64,000 bases of DNA from Rheum nobile (taxonomy: Eukaryota; Streptophyta; Magnoliopsida; Caryophyllales; Polygonaceae). A program made the position numbers and the translations under genes. Numbering within the stretch: the stretch's first letter is position 1; the number at the start of each line of letters is the position of its first letter. The stretch lies in assembly GCA_027886185.1 (NCBI GenBank), contig WOAB01000317.1:744001-808000 (forward strand), read 5' to 3'. Positions 11,683 through 23,562 of the stretch are shown in pieces. Below the pieces are notes generated by a model that saw only the letters and a program-made list of their open reading frames with translations, was not told where the DNA came from and made no database searches.

Positions 11683-12370
11683 TGATATGTATTTATGTGG
11701 GTGAGATATGCATTTTCCATACATTGATATGCGAAATAGTTGTTGGATTGATTATTTCTGGCCGTGAATGTGATATTCAGTTGTATGGAAGGGCTATGCA
11801 TTTTCCATACAGTGATATGCAGAATATACTTGTATGATATGCAATTTTTAATTATAGATTATTTTCTTGACCGTGAATATGATATTCATTTGTGTGGATA
11901 TGATATGCATTTTTTATACATTGATATGCAGAATATACTTGTATGATATGCATTTTTTTATGATAGATTATTTCATTGGTTGTGATTGTGATATTCATTT
12001 GTGTGGATGAGTTATGCATTTTCTATACATTGATATGCAGAATAAGCCACGGGCGCGGAAAGGGAGTCGCGGGCGCGACAAAGGAAGATCTCGCTGAGTG
12101 ATATTCTCGTCAGAAGATGAGAAGAACAAGTTGCGGGTGCGGAGAGGAAGCCGCGGGCGCGGCCAAGGAAGATCTCGCCGAGTCCGGCCATGCAATTATG
12201 TGGATGGGATATGCATTTATTTTACACTGATATGCAGAATATACTTGTATGATATGCAATTTGCGATTATGGATTATTTCTTTGACCATAAATATGATAT
12301 TCATTTGTGTGGATGGGATATGCATTTTTTGTACAGTGATATGTAGAATATACTTGTATGTTTTAAATTG
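11683..12370 (+). repeat. ~109-bp tandem minisatellite with an internal GC-rich duplication
   Basis: Units start near 11683, 11772, 11881, 11990, 12188 and 12297. They share GATATTCATTTGTGTGGATG and GATATGCAGAATATACTTG blocks. Between the fourth and fifth units, at about 12045-12185, a GC-rich segment with two copies of an ~85-bp GCGGGCGCG / GGAAGATCTCGC sequence is inserted. Confidence 0.75.
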
Positions 12371-12900
12371 AAATATCAATTACCATAATGTGCATATATG
12401 TTCAATGTTTTTGAATATCAGTATATACGACTGACCACGATCACGAATAACAATTATTCAATAATACTTGAACGATATGCAGATAATGTTCTTTGATATT
12501 AACACATATGTATTTCAATTCAGTCGATGCATTATATACGATGGAACATGAACAAGATTAACACATATGCAAATTATATATAACAATATTCATCTTTTTC
12601 ATGTCGATATGCAAATTTTTCGTGTCGATATGCAGAACGGTTAAGAAATTTTTGGACTGAAGCTCTGCGTAGAAGATGGTGTGAATAACTGCCTATTTTG
12701 GAGGATCTACGTTTTCTCTCTCCAATCTCATCCTAACTGCCTATTTTGGTAGTGATATTTATTCCATGATTCACACCCTCATTACACCCTATTTTCTCTC
12801 TCCTAATCTAGCCATTTATCATCATCAATCCAACGCTCCAAATTTGTCTATTCGTTTCACCACAAGACTCGTTTTACCTGAGAGTCTCTATATATATATT

Positions 12901-14219
12901 TAGTATATGATTTGATTTGTTGAATGAAGACAACATTTTTCTCCAATTCTTGGATTAGTTGAGGTGAAAGAAAACGACGTACGTTTTGGAGAAACATAAA
13001 GAAAATGACGTCCCTCCACACTATCATGCACGACCTTATCCTTTGCATTCATTCATCGATCTCAAATTTCAATTTGAGGAAAATGTCTCTTTAGCACTGA
13101 CCCTAGTAGTATTAATGCCTATCGCATTCATTATTGTTGTATGCTTTAAATTTAGATCTTGCCCATCCTTCTTAACTTTTGTCACAATCCAATACCTTAA
13201 AGTCACCAATACAATTTCTCAATGTCCCTTAAAATAATGGATTTGTATCTTCTTGTAACTATATATATCTATTGGTCGGATAAAAATGTAACTATGCACC
13301 TTTTTGGGAGTAAATAGAATGGTAAGGCACCACGTGTCAGATAATAGATTATTTTAAGACTGTCTTATGAGCCGAAGTAATAATTGATTCTTGGAGATAC
13401 AAGCGACATAAACTGAAAATGTTTCTCCTACCCTTAACGTAGACTACCTTCATGAGTCATTTATTCAGTGTATTATTTGTGCTGAAATGGCATATGATAA
13501 GACGACAAACTTTATATGTGGTATTAATTTTATTTATATTTACGAGATAGGGATAATAATTACTACTGTTAAATATGGAGTAATAAATATGTAATGCTTT
13601 TTGGTAGAGGGATTACCAATAACATTTATTTGAGTTTATGTTTAATACAAAAGAGACGTTGGGTAGGTGTGGGCTGGAGAATTACAAAGGGAAGAATGGA
13701 AATGAAGTTTATGGAAATGAATATGGGAGATAAATTTATATTTTGTGTGCAAGTTTTTTATTCAAGAGTTTAATAATCTTTATTTATTTTCAATTTACTT
13801 TAACGGGTAAATCAATATGCAAGATGTTTTTTTAGCTGTACATGTATATTATGAATATGTTTTTTTTTTATTAATGATGAGTGGTCTTTAATCTTATGTC
13901 TAAAACGATTCATAATCATCATATGTTATATTTAAACAAAAGTATATTAAGATATAAATTCGATTTTGGTTACAAGTTAAAGATTCATTATTATTTTGAT
14001 TTATTGTATATTTGAAGACGTGTCATTCTAATTAAAATAAATATTGCAGTTATGTAAATTGGTGTTATAAAATTATAGTCAAAACAATTATATGACTTTG
14101 ATTCACCAAATACTCATATAAGTGTAGATATACTTTTAATTAACTAAGTTTGGTAATAAACAAATTATATAATCCATACTTCTAATTAAGTCACATTTTT
14201 ATAAAACAATTAATGTAAG

Positions 14220-14223
<4 letters not shown>
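12901..14223. other. AT-rich intergenic DNA
   Basis: No gene, RNA or bounded element recognised. Short open frames here have no family resemblance. Confidence 0.5.

Positions 14224-14260
<37 letters not shown>
14224..14260. repeat. (AT)n microsatellite
   Basis: Uninterrupted alternating AT, about 18 repeats. Confidence 0.95.
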
Positions 14261-14263
<3 letters not shown>

Positions 14264-14394
14264 TATATGCAAATCACGTAATGTTTGAACTAGCAAAAAC
14301 ACAGTTTAGTGAATGTCTCGAAGAACAATATAAGTTAACTTGTTTAGTTTTAAAAGTAAGATACGTAACAACTAACAAGGAGAATTTAAATACA

Positions 14395-15665
14395 CTCCAC
14401 CATTTTTTTCTATTTCGCGTACGCTTTGCACACCAATACTTTCAAAAATACACGCAAAGTATCCGAAGGTACTAGTTAGGTATGCGTCTATGACGCGTAC
14501 CTCTTTTAGAAATATATATGTATAAAAATTGTTACAAAAATAATATTTAAAATAAATACTTTTTTTTAAAATAATATTGGTATGCATCGTACATTTATTT
14601 AAAAATATTTTCAACTTAAAAAATAATTTTAAATCTTTTCAAATAAATATTTTTTTTTCTAAAAAATCCTTTTTAACTAAAAATTTAAAATAAATCTTTT
14701 TAAAAAAATTTAAAAAATAAATAAATATTAAAATAAATATTTTTTTATAAAAAAGAGGCATCTTAACTTGTCTGTATTAAAAAAATGTCTAAGTATAAAA
14801 AGCAGCTTTCCAAATTTGAATATTATACAATATCGTATTATTCGATTTCTGTTATACTAAGTATAATGTAACCGATGTTCGATAATGAACTTAGAATTAC
14901 ATTATACATAGTACAACCAATGATGGGTATGAACTCCCTATAGCTTGCAAGCATTATAGGGTAAGAATATCATAGGGTTTTGATAACTTGAAATCCTACA
15001 CTATACTGAGTATAACCCATATTCGAATAATACGATAATTAATGAAATAAGTTAGGATTACATTATATGTAGTATAGCCGATATTCGAATAATACGATAA
15101 TGGTGTTAGGATTATATTGTATTTAGTATACTCGATTTTTGAATAATAAAATAATGAACTTAGGATTACCTTATACTTAGTATAATCAATGTTCGAATAA
15201 TACGACAATGAGTTATGATTACATTATATATGCTTAGTATAACCAATATTCAAATAATACGACAATGGACTTATGATTATGTTATATTTAATATAACTGA
15301 TATTAGAATAATACGATAACCAAGTTATGATTACATTATACTTAGTTGAACCAATGTTCGAATAATACGATAATGAAGTTAGAATTACGTTATACTTAGT
15401 ATAACCGATATTCGAATAATACGATAATCAAGTTAGGATTACTTCATACTTGATAGTTGAATTCGAATAATATATAATATTCAAATTTGGAAAGCCTTTT
15501 TATACTTAGACCGTTTTTTTTCTTCCTTTTAAAATATTTTTTAAAAGAGGTATGCGTCTATAAAGCCTACCTAATCAGTACCTTCAGATACTTTTTGGGT
15601 ATTTTTTTGAAGTATTGGTGATACGTAACGCATATGCGTATCACATGAGAGTATAAATAGAAAAA
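14395..15665. mobile_element. Foldback-type element enclosing a ~55-bp tandem array
   Basis: The left arm (about 14395-14520) is matched in inverse orientation by 15535-15665. Shared blocks include TTTTTCTATTT, ACCAATACTT, GAAGGTACT and ACCTCTTTTA. A second inner inverted pair sits at about 14785-14835 and 15455-15510, around CTTTCCAAATTTGAATATTATA. The loop is the ~55-bp array listed separately. There is no coding capacity. Target duplications were not found, so the outer limits are approximate. Confidence 0.65.
14860..15470. repeat. ~55-bp tandem array, about nine degenerate units
   Basis: Units carry the phrase TTCGAATAATACGATAATG followed by TTAGGATTACATTATA and CTTAGTATAACC. Clear copies start near 15020, 15082, 15136, 15191, 15250, 15302, 15356 and 15411. 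Spacing is 52-62 bp. Confidence 0.85.
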
Positions 15666-16624
15666 GTTAATAGTCTATTCATCATCACCCTTGTAAAATT
15701 TAAAATAACAACTTAAATATCGATCCGGTCACCAATATATGTTAATTCACGCAACTATTAATGTAAGATAAATATAATACTTCAATAGTGCATAGATCTT
15801 ATATCATACTTAGATGTATTGGTAGATTATATAAGATATATATACTAATATGGTACTACACAACTTATATCTTAAGTAAGCTTTTGTAAACCACTTAAAA
15901 TATACTTTATCAACATATAGAGTACTAATTATTATGTCCACAAAAAATGTATATCAAATTTGTTAATATCTACAATGACTTACATCTTGTAAAATGAATT
16001 AAAAATTCATATCAAGGTTATCAAGATTGAGATTTCAGAATCTCATTATTGAGAGAACCTGGTATAATATTGTATGTTTGATCTATAAAATAAATCTTTA
16101 AAAACTTTAATTGATGATAGGTAATTAGGGATCACCGGAACTGCAAAATAATTATTGTCCATTAGATTGATTGTGTTAGAATCATTTTCATTCTATTAAC
16201 TTGAATAATTTCTTTGATATAAACACAACAAAATTAAAGTTATGATATTAATGTACTAAAAAACATGTCTATTATATATAAAATGAGTACACGTATAAAC
16301 ATGCTATGAAGATCCTTTAGTAGTTAATATTTATTATTGATATAAAAATATGTTAACTTTATTTTATAAGCACTTATAGAATATGATTAATGACTCATAT
16401 ATAATTCATATATAACTTCTATAACTAATCCTTTATAAAACATAATAGCTTTATCTTATAATTATGGTGAAATGTTCATTTTACTTCTTGAGTCTAATGG
16501 ATGAAAGCAAGTTATTCCCTCTCAAATTATATGAAAGCCCAAAAAAGAGTTCAAAAAATTTGTGGCTATTTTACAGATAAAATAGACAATGAAATTTAAA
16601 TTAAGCACCACCTTGGGAGAAATT
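15666..16624. other. AT-rich intergenic DNA
   Basis: Nothing recognisable. The right end is the pre-insertion flank of the retroposon that follows. Confidence 0.5.
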
Positions 16625-16715
16625 AAGAGGAGCACGGTAGAATGGGCACATCTTAAGCCGAAAACGCTCCCAATGGCCAAAAGCAAAAAACCCTAAACAC
16701 CACTACCTATGGCCG

Positions 16716-16735
16716 CCCCCCCCCCCCCCCCCCCC
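16716..16735. repeat. Poly(C) run
   Basis: Twenty consecutive C within the 5' part of the retroposon. This is likely a length-unstable and sequencing-sensitive site. Confidence 0.9.
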
Positions 16736-16943
16736 AACCGGATTTTCAGATCCCGCAAACCCAATCGAACCCACCGGCTCCACGCCTCACCGGCACCAGC
16801 GCCTCACCGACACCAGCGCCCAACCGGCACCCGCCGACTCCCTTAGCATCGCGTTGCATCTCTGCTTCGCCTTCGTCGGGAAGACGCCGACGACTTCATC
16901 TATCTCTCCCGCCTCCTTCTCAAGCTTGTCTTCCTCTTGTTTG

Positions 16944-19297
16944 TGTAACACCCCCAAATTTCCTCGGAAGGTATTACTGCCAGTGACCTCGGATTTCCAC
17001 ATCCGAAGTCACCCCAGGCTTTTCCAGTTGATATAACTCATCAAAACAACAGTCATAATACAAAATATCATAACTTTCATTAAAACCAAAGTCTCGGAAT
17101 TATAACATAATTCCAAATACATCAAAATACATAATCAGAAACATTACATCAGAAGTCTTTATACAAGACATATTTAACACAGCGGAAGTCTTTGAAATAA
17201 CAACAAAAGGGTCTTTGATCGCAATGATCACCCGCCAAGGATATCAACATAAATAAACTTGTCAAAACACCGTTTGCCTTCATAGTCGTTCTAGCCTTCT
17301 CGGATCTGCAATTTATCTGATGTGCCGAAATGAACGGATGACACCAGCCAACCATGCAGAGAACAATTTCGGTTGGTTAGTCTTACTGAAAGACTATGCA
17401 AGGGTACAAAGCATAATGGTTCGAGTAGTCGTATTAGGTTAGACCCATCGCTTCTCGAATAACAACCGATAACGATAGTCAACCATCATACTTCTACTGA
17501 ATAAATGAAAATGCATGATCAAGAGAAGATTCTAGAAGACCGAGTCTTACATCAATCAATCCCAAAAGAAGACTCCAACGAATTGAGTCTTATCGGAAAT
17601 ATGACAAATGTTGGGAAACATAAATAATTCATATAAGCGTTCAAAAACGACTTGATGTTTCGGTTCACGACCAACTTCACCGCTCAAAGCGAATCCAGAT
17701 TGGAAAGAGAACGTTACTCTGATCAAAGTCAAGACGAGATTTCCTAGCTGCACTATTGCCTAGCTGCACTACTCGCCCAAGGGTATATTAATTATGTGTG
17801 ACAACGACACTTATCTCATTTAATTCCAAAACGCGCATCACGTTATAAGCTTTTAAATATATGTTTCGCCATGAGGGACATATATCGAAGGGAATAAATC
17901 CCAAGGGTTGTTGTGACACTGGCTAAGTGCACCACCTCTATACTCGGATAGAGGTTGATCATGATCTACAAGATGGTGTTAGGGGTTTTGCCGCCCTCTT
18001 CATCGGTTATAAAGAAACGACTAGACCTCTCGGGGCCCCAGTAGCGTTCCTACGAATACTCATGATAACTAAACAGTTCAACACAGTAATAATCCACATC
18101 AAAGCCATCATGGCCATCATCATTAATATATATCTATAATAGCGTTGTTCTAACAGATATACAACCTATTATAATATCATATTTAATCATATTATTTAAC
18201 AAAACTGTTCCCAACGAAACAATAATTCATCCCAAACTAATTAACAATTAAACAATTGATAATTAATTGAAACATGGAATGATAAGCAAGAGCGAACCGC
18301 CACTTGCCTTAGATTAGTCGAGCTTGAACAAAGCTTAGAAACGACGGGTTCTTGGGTCATAAGCAGGGACAAATCTCGGGTAAAAAAATCCCTATGAAAC
18401 GACCCATAACGAGACCCTAAGTTAGATTCAATATCTACATAAATGAATCTAAAAGAATAGGAATCGAAGGAGCCAAGCCTCGCCCAAGACCACAACACCC
18501 AAGAACACACAACCCGGACACAGGCCACCGCGGGTGTGGTGGGGCGCTTGCCGCGGGTGCGGTGGGGTCACAGGGGCAGAGGACGAAGGCAGCGACCATG
18601 GAAAAACTCACCCAAATCTGATTCGTTGGCCTTGATTTGATTGTGGTTTAGTCTCCACACACCTTGCACCTTCAAACAACACTTGAGAGGACCTTTGTCA
18701 CTCAAAGGGAACTCCGGTGACACTCCGGCGAAAGCTTGGAAAATCCGGCAACAATGGAGGAAGAATTTCCAGAGGAGGAAGATGAAGTTTCAGCTGTGCA
18801 TCTTCCTCTACAATTATCTCCCTTTTATAGGGCAACTAAGGAGGGGAACAAGCAGGTGACAAGCCCTCAACCAAGAGGGAACCGCCACTTGCTGACAACC
18901 GGTGCCACTGACAGGAGCAGAGGGAAGAAGATAACGCTGTAGAAAAATATCCCACCGCGGGGTGCGGTAGGGTGCGGTGGCCTCCACTGACCGCCTCACA
19001 GATTGGCCTTCACCGCGGGTGCGGCAGGGTGCGGCCAAGGTGCGGTCAAGGCCATTTTTGCCCTCTTTTGACCGGTTTACTTTTTGGTTAATTATCTTAA
19101 CCCCGAGTTAAATATATTTGTACACAAACGACAATTTAACCCCTAAAATGCATCAACTGTATTTTATACTACTCAGAAAAATATTACAGAGATCAAACAT
19201 ATACAGAACGTCCGAACTTCTATGTATTTAATCCGACTTGTAGTACGGGAGTTGGAAAAATTCCAAAATACCCTTATAAAAAATGAGGGATATTACA
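16944..19297 (-). mobile_element. Solo LTR of the Ty3/gypsy family also found at 56-64 kb
   Basis: 2354 bp. On the plus strand it runs TGTAACACCCCC...GATATTACA, and it is flanked by a 5-bp duplication GTTTG (16939-16943 and 19298-19302). On the minus strand it reads TGTAATATCCC...GGTGTTACA, in parallel with the LTR at 56199-58685. A TATAAAAG box lies at 18829-18822 on the minus strand. No internal domain or second LTR is adjacent, so it is a product of LTR-LTR recombination. It contains several CCGCGGGTGCGG-type motifs. Confidence 0.88.
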
Positions 19298-19729
19298 GTT
19301 TGGGATCTCGGTTTCTCAGTAATAGGGTTCTGATTCTCGTTCACAGAGGTGAGCTTGGGGGAGAGAAGAGGAGGGAGAAGGGAAGAAGAAGAAGGGGAAA
19401 AAAAATCTACTGACTTCGTCCGATACATCCATGTGTTGATAGAGCTTTCCCAGGCGGCGAACCGAGTTGTTGTTCCGGACAAGGTCGATGATGACCATCC
19501 TTCCGGCGGTGCAGTTTTTTGTGCTTTACTCCCCTCGTTCCTGGGTTGTTTTGCTTTATTTTTCATAGTTTGTATTTGTTGTGGTATGTTGTTATTTTTT
19601 CTGCTCTTTGTTTGTGTTTGTTGTCTTCTTGGTCTCTCCGACAGCCGATGTTCTCGGCCTCTCGAAGTTGCATAGCTTGTAACTTTGAATTCTTATCTTA
19701 TCAAAAAAAAAAAGAGGAGCACGGTAGAA

Positions 19730-20100
19730 ACAGAAAAGCTAACAGTAAGAAATGTCTTGGTAAAGGCCTATGAATTAGGCATTACCGACATTCATCTTGA
19801 ATGTGACAACCTAACCATTGTGAACGTTTTGAATCAAATCTGACACTGTCCATGGGATATTGAAATGCTAATTTCTGATATCCTGTGCATTTTACAACTT
19901 TTCTCTTCAGTGTAGATTTTTCATGTCTTTCGAGAAACCAACGTGGTGGCCGACTTCATCGCTAATGAGGTCCAACTGAGGTCCTTGGAAGATATTCGAA
20001 CTCATCTAGAATTTGTAATTCTCATCCGAAATGATATCCTAGACTGAGAAACCGACTTTATGTGATTTTTCAGTCTAATTTTTACCTAATCAAAAAAAAA
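19730..20100 (+). pseudogene. 5'-truncated LINE fragment: RNase H end
   Basis: Reading with interruptions gives the C-terminal RNase H-like domain of plant LINEs: an ECDN block with following hydrophobic helix, then a FRETNVVADFIA block. A short 3'UTR and poly(A) follow at about 20091-20100. The flank after the tail (AGCACGATAGTAA) resembles the sequence before the insert (AGCACGGTAGAAA), an imperfect target duplication. Stop codons break the frame. Confidence 0.75.
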
Positions 20101-20344
20101 AGCACGATAGTAATCCATTTCATATAATTCACCTCTTCAACTTCGTGTAGACTATTGTATTAGACTAGGAATAAGTAACTTTTATCTACTTTTTAGAAAT
20201 AGCATACATTTGATAATTAAAAATATAAATTAAAGCATTAAATTATTAAATAATGAGGTGGTAAAATTTTGTCCAGGTGGCAAGAAGGTAGTCTACCCTT
20301 AGGGTAAGACTATCACTCCCCAACATAAACTGCATAATATACTA
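20101..20344. other. Short AT-rich spacer
   Basis: Nothing recognised between the LINE fragment and the next foldback element. Confidence 0.4.
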
Positions 20345-21505
20345 TGGAAAAGTATCATGTGCGAAAGTTTATTAACGTACAAAATACGAAAGAATTATAA
20401 CCGTCCGATTTGCTTCAGTTTTTTGCATTGTTACACGCGCTTTCAAATTTATTTTTTTCGCTCCATCTGTTCGCTTCAGCCTTCTTTTTTTCGCTTCAGC
20501 TTTTCTAATTATTATTTTTTCAATTTTTTTTGCATTGTTACACGAACTTGCACTTTTTTTTATTCATTTGCACTTCCTCCTTAACCACTTGCACTTCTGT
20601 TTAACAGCTTGCACTTTCGTTCTATTCGCTTGCACTTATTTATTATTCTGATGCACTTTCTGTTCGCTTACTTGTATTTTAAATATTTTTTAATATCATA
20701 TTTGCTTGCACTTTCTGTTCACTTACTTGCACTTTACTCTGTATTTTCATGTACTTTCTTCCTATCGGCTTGCATTTTCGTCATTTCACTTGCACTTATT
20801 CATTATTCTGATGCACTTTCTGTTCACTTACTTGCACTTTACTTCGTATTCTCATGCACTTTCTTCCTATTGGCTTGCACTTTCTGTTATTTAATCTCTT
20901 AAACCTAAAGTGCAAGCATATAAGAAAAAAGTGCAATCAGAAAACATAAAGTGCAAGCATATAAGAAAAAAGTGCAAGCAAATCAACACAAAATGCAAGA
21001 AAATAAACACAAAGTGCAAACAAATACAATGTGCATTCGAATATACACAATGTGCAAGCAGAATAAACAAATGTTCAATGAAAACATAAAGTGCAAGCAT
21101 ATAAGAAAAAAGTGCAAGCAAAAAAATACAAAGTGCAAGCGAATAAACACAAGGTGCATTCGAATATACACAATGTGCAAACTAATAAATAAAAGTGCAA
21201 TCAGAAAAACATAAAGTGCAAAAAAATAAACACAAAGTGCAAGTAAACATAAGGTGCATTCGAATATACACAATGTGCAAGCAGAATAAACAAATGTGTA
21301 ATGAAAACATAAAGTGCAAGCATATAAGAAAAAAGTGCAAGTAAAACAAAACAAAGTGCAAGAAAATAAATACAAAGTACAAGCAAACATAATAAAGCGG
21401 GTATAATGACACACTCCATAGCGCTGGCCATGGTGGACGGCTGAAGATCTTTCGTATTTTGTATTTTAACAGCCTTTCGCACCCGAACCGCGTTCATATA
21501 CTATA
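20345..21505. mobile_element. Foldback element with opposed TTGCACTT and AAGTGCAA arrays
   Basis: The ends are inverted. GTGCGAAAG, TACAAAATACGAAAGA and CCGTCC blocks at about 20355-20410 recur in inverse order at about 21430-21485. Inside, about 20540-20890 is rich in (C)TTGCACTT and about 20905-21385 is rich in AAGTGCAA, with spacing near 20-22 bp. A transcript would form a long imperfect hairpin. No protein is encoded. A higher-order repeat (AAAACATAAAGTGCAAGCAT) recurs at 20941, 21081 and 21303. Confidence 0.75.
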
Positions 21506-21794
21506 TACGAGGCTCTTTATATCTTATTAAATCAATCTTATGTCGGATATTAATTATATCTGGTCATAATAAAATTAGAAGTTGAGGATGATAATTAATC
21601 TCTATATAATACAGAATATTATTTCAAATTTATCTATTGGTCAAATTGATCGATGCTAATCGATAGCTAGTATCTAAGTAATTTTCCAATTGACCAAAGG
21701 GGGAAACATTAAGTATTTTGTTTTACGAAACTAATTGATTTTCCAACGAATAAAAACTGAACTATCTTATTACATGCAGCATTTTTATTTTTTT
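21506..21794. other. AT-rich spacer
   Basis: Nothing recognised. Confidence 0.4.
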
Positions 21795-22480
21795 TGTTAC
21801 AGGCAAACACTAAGATCCTTTCATAACAGAAATGTTATCCTAAATCATCCAAATGGATGATCTTTACAAATTAGAAACCAAAACTATCAAAAGCAGAGTT
21901 CAAGGACGTGAACTCATATCTACGGTCTAGAAGACAGTCCGTAGTGGAATCGAAGTGCAGTGGAGAAAGAAGACGGTGAAAAGCTTGAAGATTTGAATCT
22001 GGAATGGGGTGAGTGGCAAGGAAATCGGCAGCGCGATTAGCCTTACGGAAGCGAGTGAAGCAGTAATGTCATGAATAATGCTGTGAATTTCCCAGGGAAC
22101 TTTCCAAGTGGCCCGGATGAAGTTAATAACCGTAAGATTGTCACCCTCAATGACTAAATATCGAGTCTGGCAATGAGCAACATGTTGAATGCCCGAAAGA
22201 GCAGCAAGGGCCTCTGCTTGGAGTACAGATGTAGATGAGATAACGTGACGGTGGAAGGATAGAAGATTACCATGGTGGTCACGCAGAAGGTAATCCAGAT
22301 GTGTTGAGACATCCTGTTTCTTAGATCCGTCGAAATTTAATTTAACTCAGTCAGCTAGAGGTTTCTGCCACATCATATTCATTGGATGAGTACGAATACG
22401 TCTAATAAAAGCATGTTTAACACTTTGCGTTGAGAGAGTCCAGTCTTGTAAATGTAAGAAGGCTTGTTGTTACATGAAGC
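21795..22480 (-). pseudogene. LINE fragment: RNase H domain and 3' end
   Basis: On the minus strand, with interruptions, this reads the plant LINE RNase H domain: VKLNFDGS, then a DYLLRDHHGN block, LQAEALAALSGI and an EGDN catalytic block. The 3' side, towards 21795, is untranslated-like. The reverse transcriptase is missing. It is a different LINE lineage from the copies at 19.7 and 23.2 kb, because the EGDN region differs. Confidence 0.75.
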
Positions 22481-22609
22481 ATATTTTGACATTCAATATA
22501 ATGGCTTCAATTCTAATAGAGTACAGCTTTTGTGTAATGGATAAAAAAATTCTCTTTTGTTCATTGATATGCGTCATTTTTTAAATTTTTATACCCAAGT
22601 TTTAAAATT

Positions 22610-23032
22610 ATAAGTCCTATTGTCCATCGGTTCAAAACCTAATCGAATTGAATAAAACCGAACCAAAATCGAATTTCGAAATTTTATGGACCGAAAACCG
22701 AACCGAACATACTCGGTTCGGTTTTATTCGGTTTGGTTCGATTTTAGACCAAAATAACCACACATTTTGAAATTAGGTTATTGAAGCGGTTTTTAGTGCA
22801 CAAAACCGAATTAGACCGAACCGAATTAGATCGAATCGAATAAGGTTGAACTAGTTTATCTAGAAATCTAGGATTTTATTTTTATTTAAAAAATAATCGG
22901 TTTGACCGAACCGAAAATCGAATATTGTTTTTGTATGAACCGAAAATTGAACCGAATATAGATCGGTTCGGCTTCAATCCGATCGGTTCGGTGCAAAACC
23001 GAATAAAAGTCGACCAATGAACAACCCTAGTA
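22610..23032. mobile_element. ACCGAACCGAA-rich non-autonomous element, possibly hAT-like
   Basis: Dense ACCGAA/TTCGGT blocks occur on both strands and form several inverted repeats. The right end read inversely, TAGGGTTGTTCATTGGTCGA, resembles the start of many plant hAT-type MITEs. The left end is degenerate, so limits and class are tentative. Confidence 0.4.
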
Positions 23033-23425
23033 CAATTTTTTTTTTAATTTGATTAGGTAAAAATTAGACTGGAAACCACAGAAGAGACGATTTCTCAGTC
23101 TATAGCATCCTTTCAGATGAGAATTAATTATTCTAGACTAGCTCGAATATCTTCCAAGGAACTCTGCTGGACCGTCTTTGCGATGAAGTCGGCCACCACA
23201 TTTGTTTCTCGGAAGACATGAAAAATCTGCACTGAAGAAAACAGTTGTAAAACACACAGGATATCAGAAATTAACATTCAATATCTCATGGACAGTGCCA
23301 GATTTGATTAAGAACATTCACAATGGTAAGGTTATCGCATTCAAGTTGAATGTCAGTAATGCCTAATTCATAGACTATTACCAGGGCATTTCTTATTGCA
23401 AGTGTTTCTGTTTTTAAAGGGGTTG
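23033..23425 (-). pseudogene. 5'-truncated LINE fragment, same family as at 19730-20100
   Basis: The reverse complement matches 19730-20100 along most of its length, including the RNase H remnant and the 3' phrase TCTAATTTTTACCTAATC before the A tail (seen here as a T run at 23037-23046). It carries stops. Confidence 0.75.
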
Positions 23426-23562
23426 AGATACTACATTTATCCCAAAAAAAAGATTAATTTACCCGTGTTATTCCTGAAAATGTAGCCAAAGTTAGATTCA
23501 CTTAGTACAATATTGATTTTACCAACATGACGGTATATTTTTAAATACATAAATAGAAAATA

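Larger units (their letters stand above)
10351..12900. mobile_element. Non-autonomous TIR-like element with captured or amplified GC-rich DNA
   Basis: About 2.5 kb. The ends are imperfect inverted repeats of about 80-90 bp (about 10351-10445 and 12805-12899), both opening in a TATATATA run and sharing GTAAAAC and GGTGAAA blocks. No transposase is present. Inside are a GC-rich Pro/His/Arg-type stretch (10630-11220), two 115-bp tandem copies, and an array of ~109-bp units. A Pack-type DNA element is the best reading. The AT-rich termini hide any target duplication, so class and exact ends are uncertain. Confidence 0.5.
16643..19711 (+). mobile_element. Poly(A)-tailed retroposon (LINE-derived or processed), split by a solo LTR
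   Basis: Flanked by an 18-bp direct repeat (AAGAGGAGCACGGTAGAA) at 16625-16642 and 19712-19729, and ending in a poly(A) run preceded by TTATCTTATC. These are hallmarks of LINE-mediated insertion. Removing the LTR at 16944-19297 leaves about 0.7 kb without reverse transcriptase. The 5' part reads AAACCCTAAACACC followed by a Pro-rich stretch, and the 3' part is T-rich untranslated-like sequence. It may be a short non-autonomous LINE derivative or a retrocopy. Confidence 0.7.

Noticed and set aside
10351..12900. Helitron
   Set aside because: The ends are inverted repeats of each other, and no CTRR-type terminus with preceding hairpin was seen, so a TIR-type element fits better.
14860..15470. 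Regularly spaced repeats resembling a CRISPR array
   Set aside because: Eukaryotic context; units are contiguous and degenerate with no unique spacers, so this is a satellite-like array in a foldback element.
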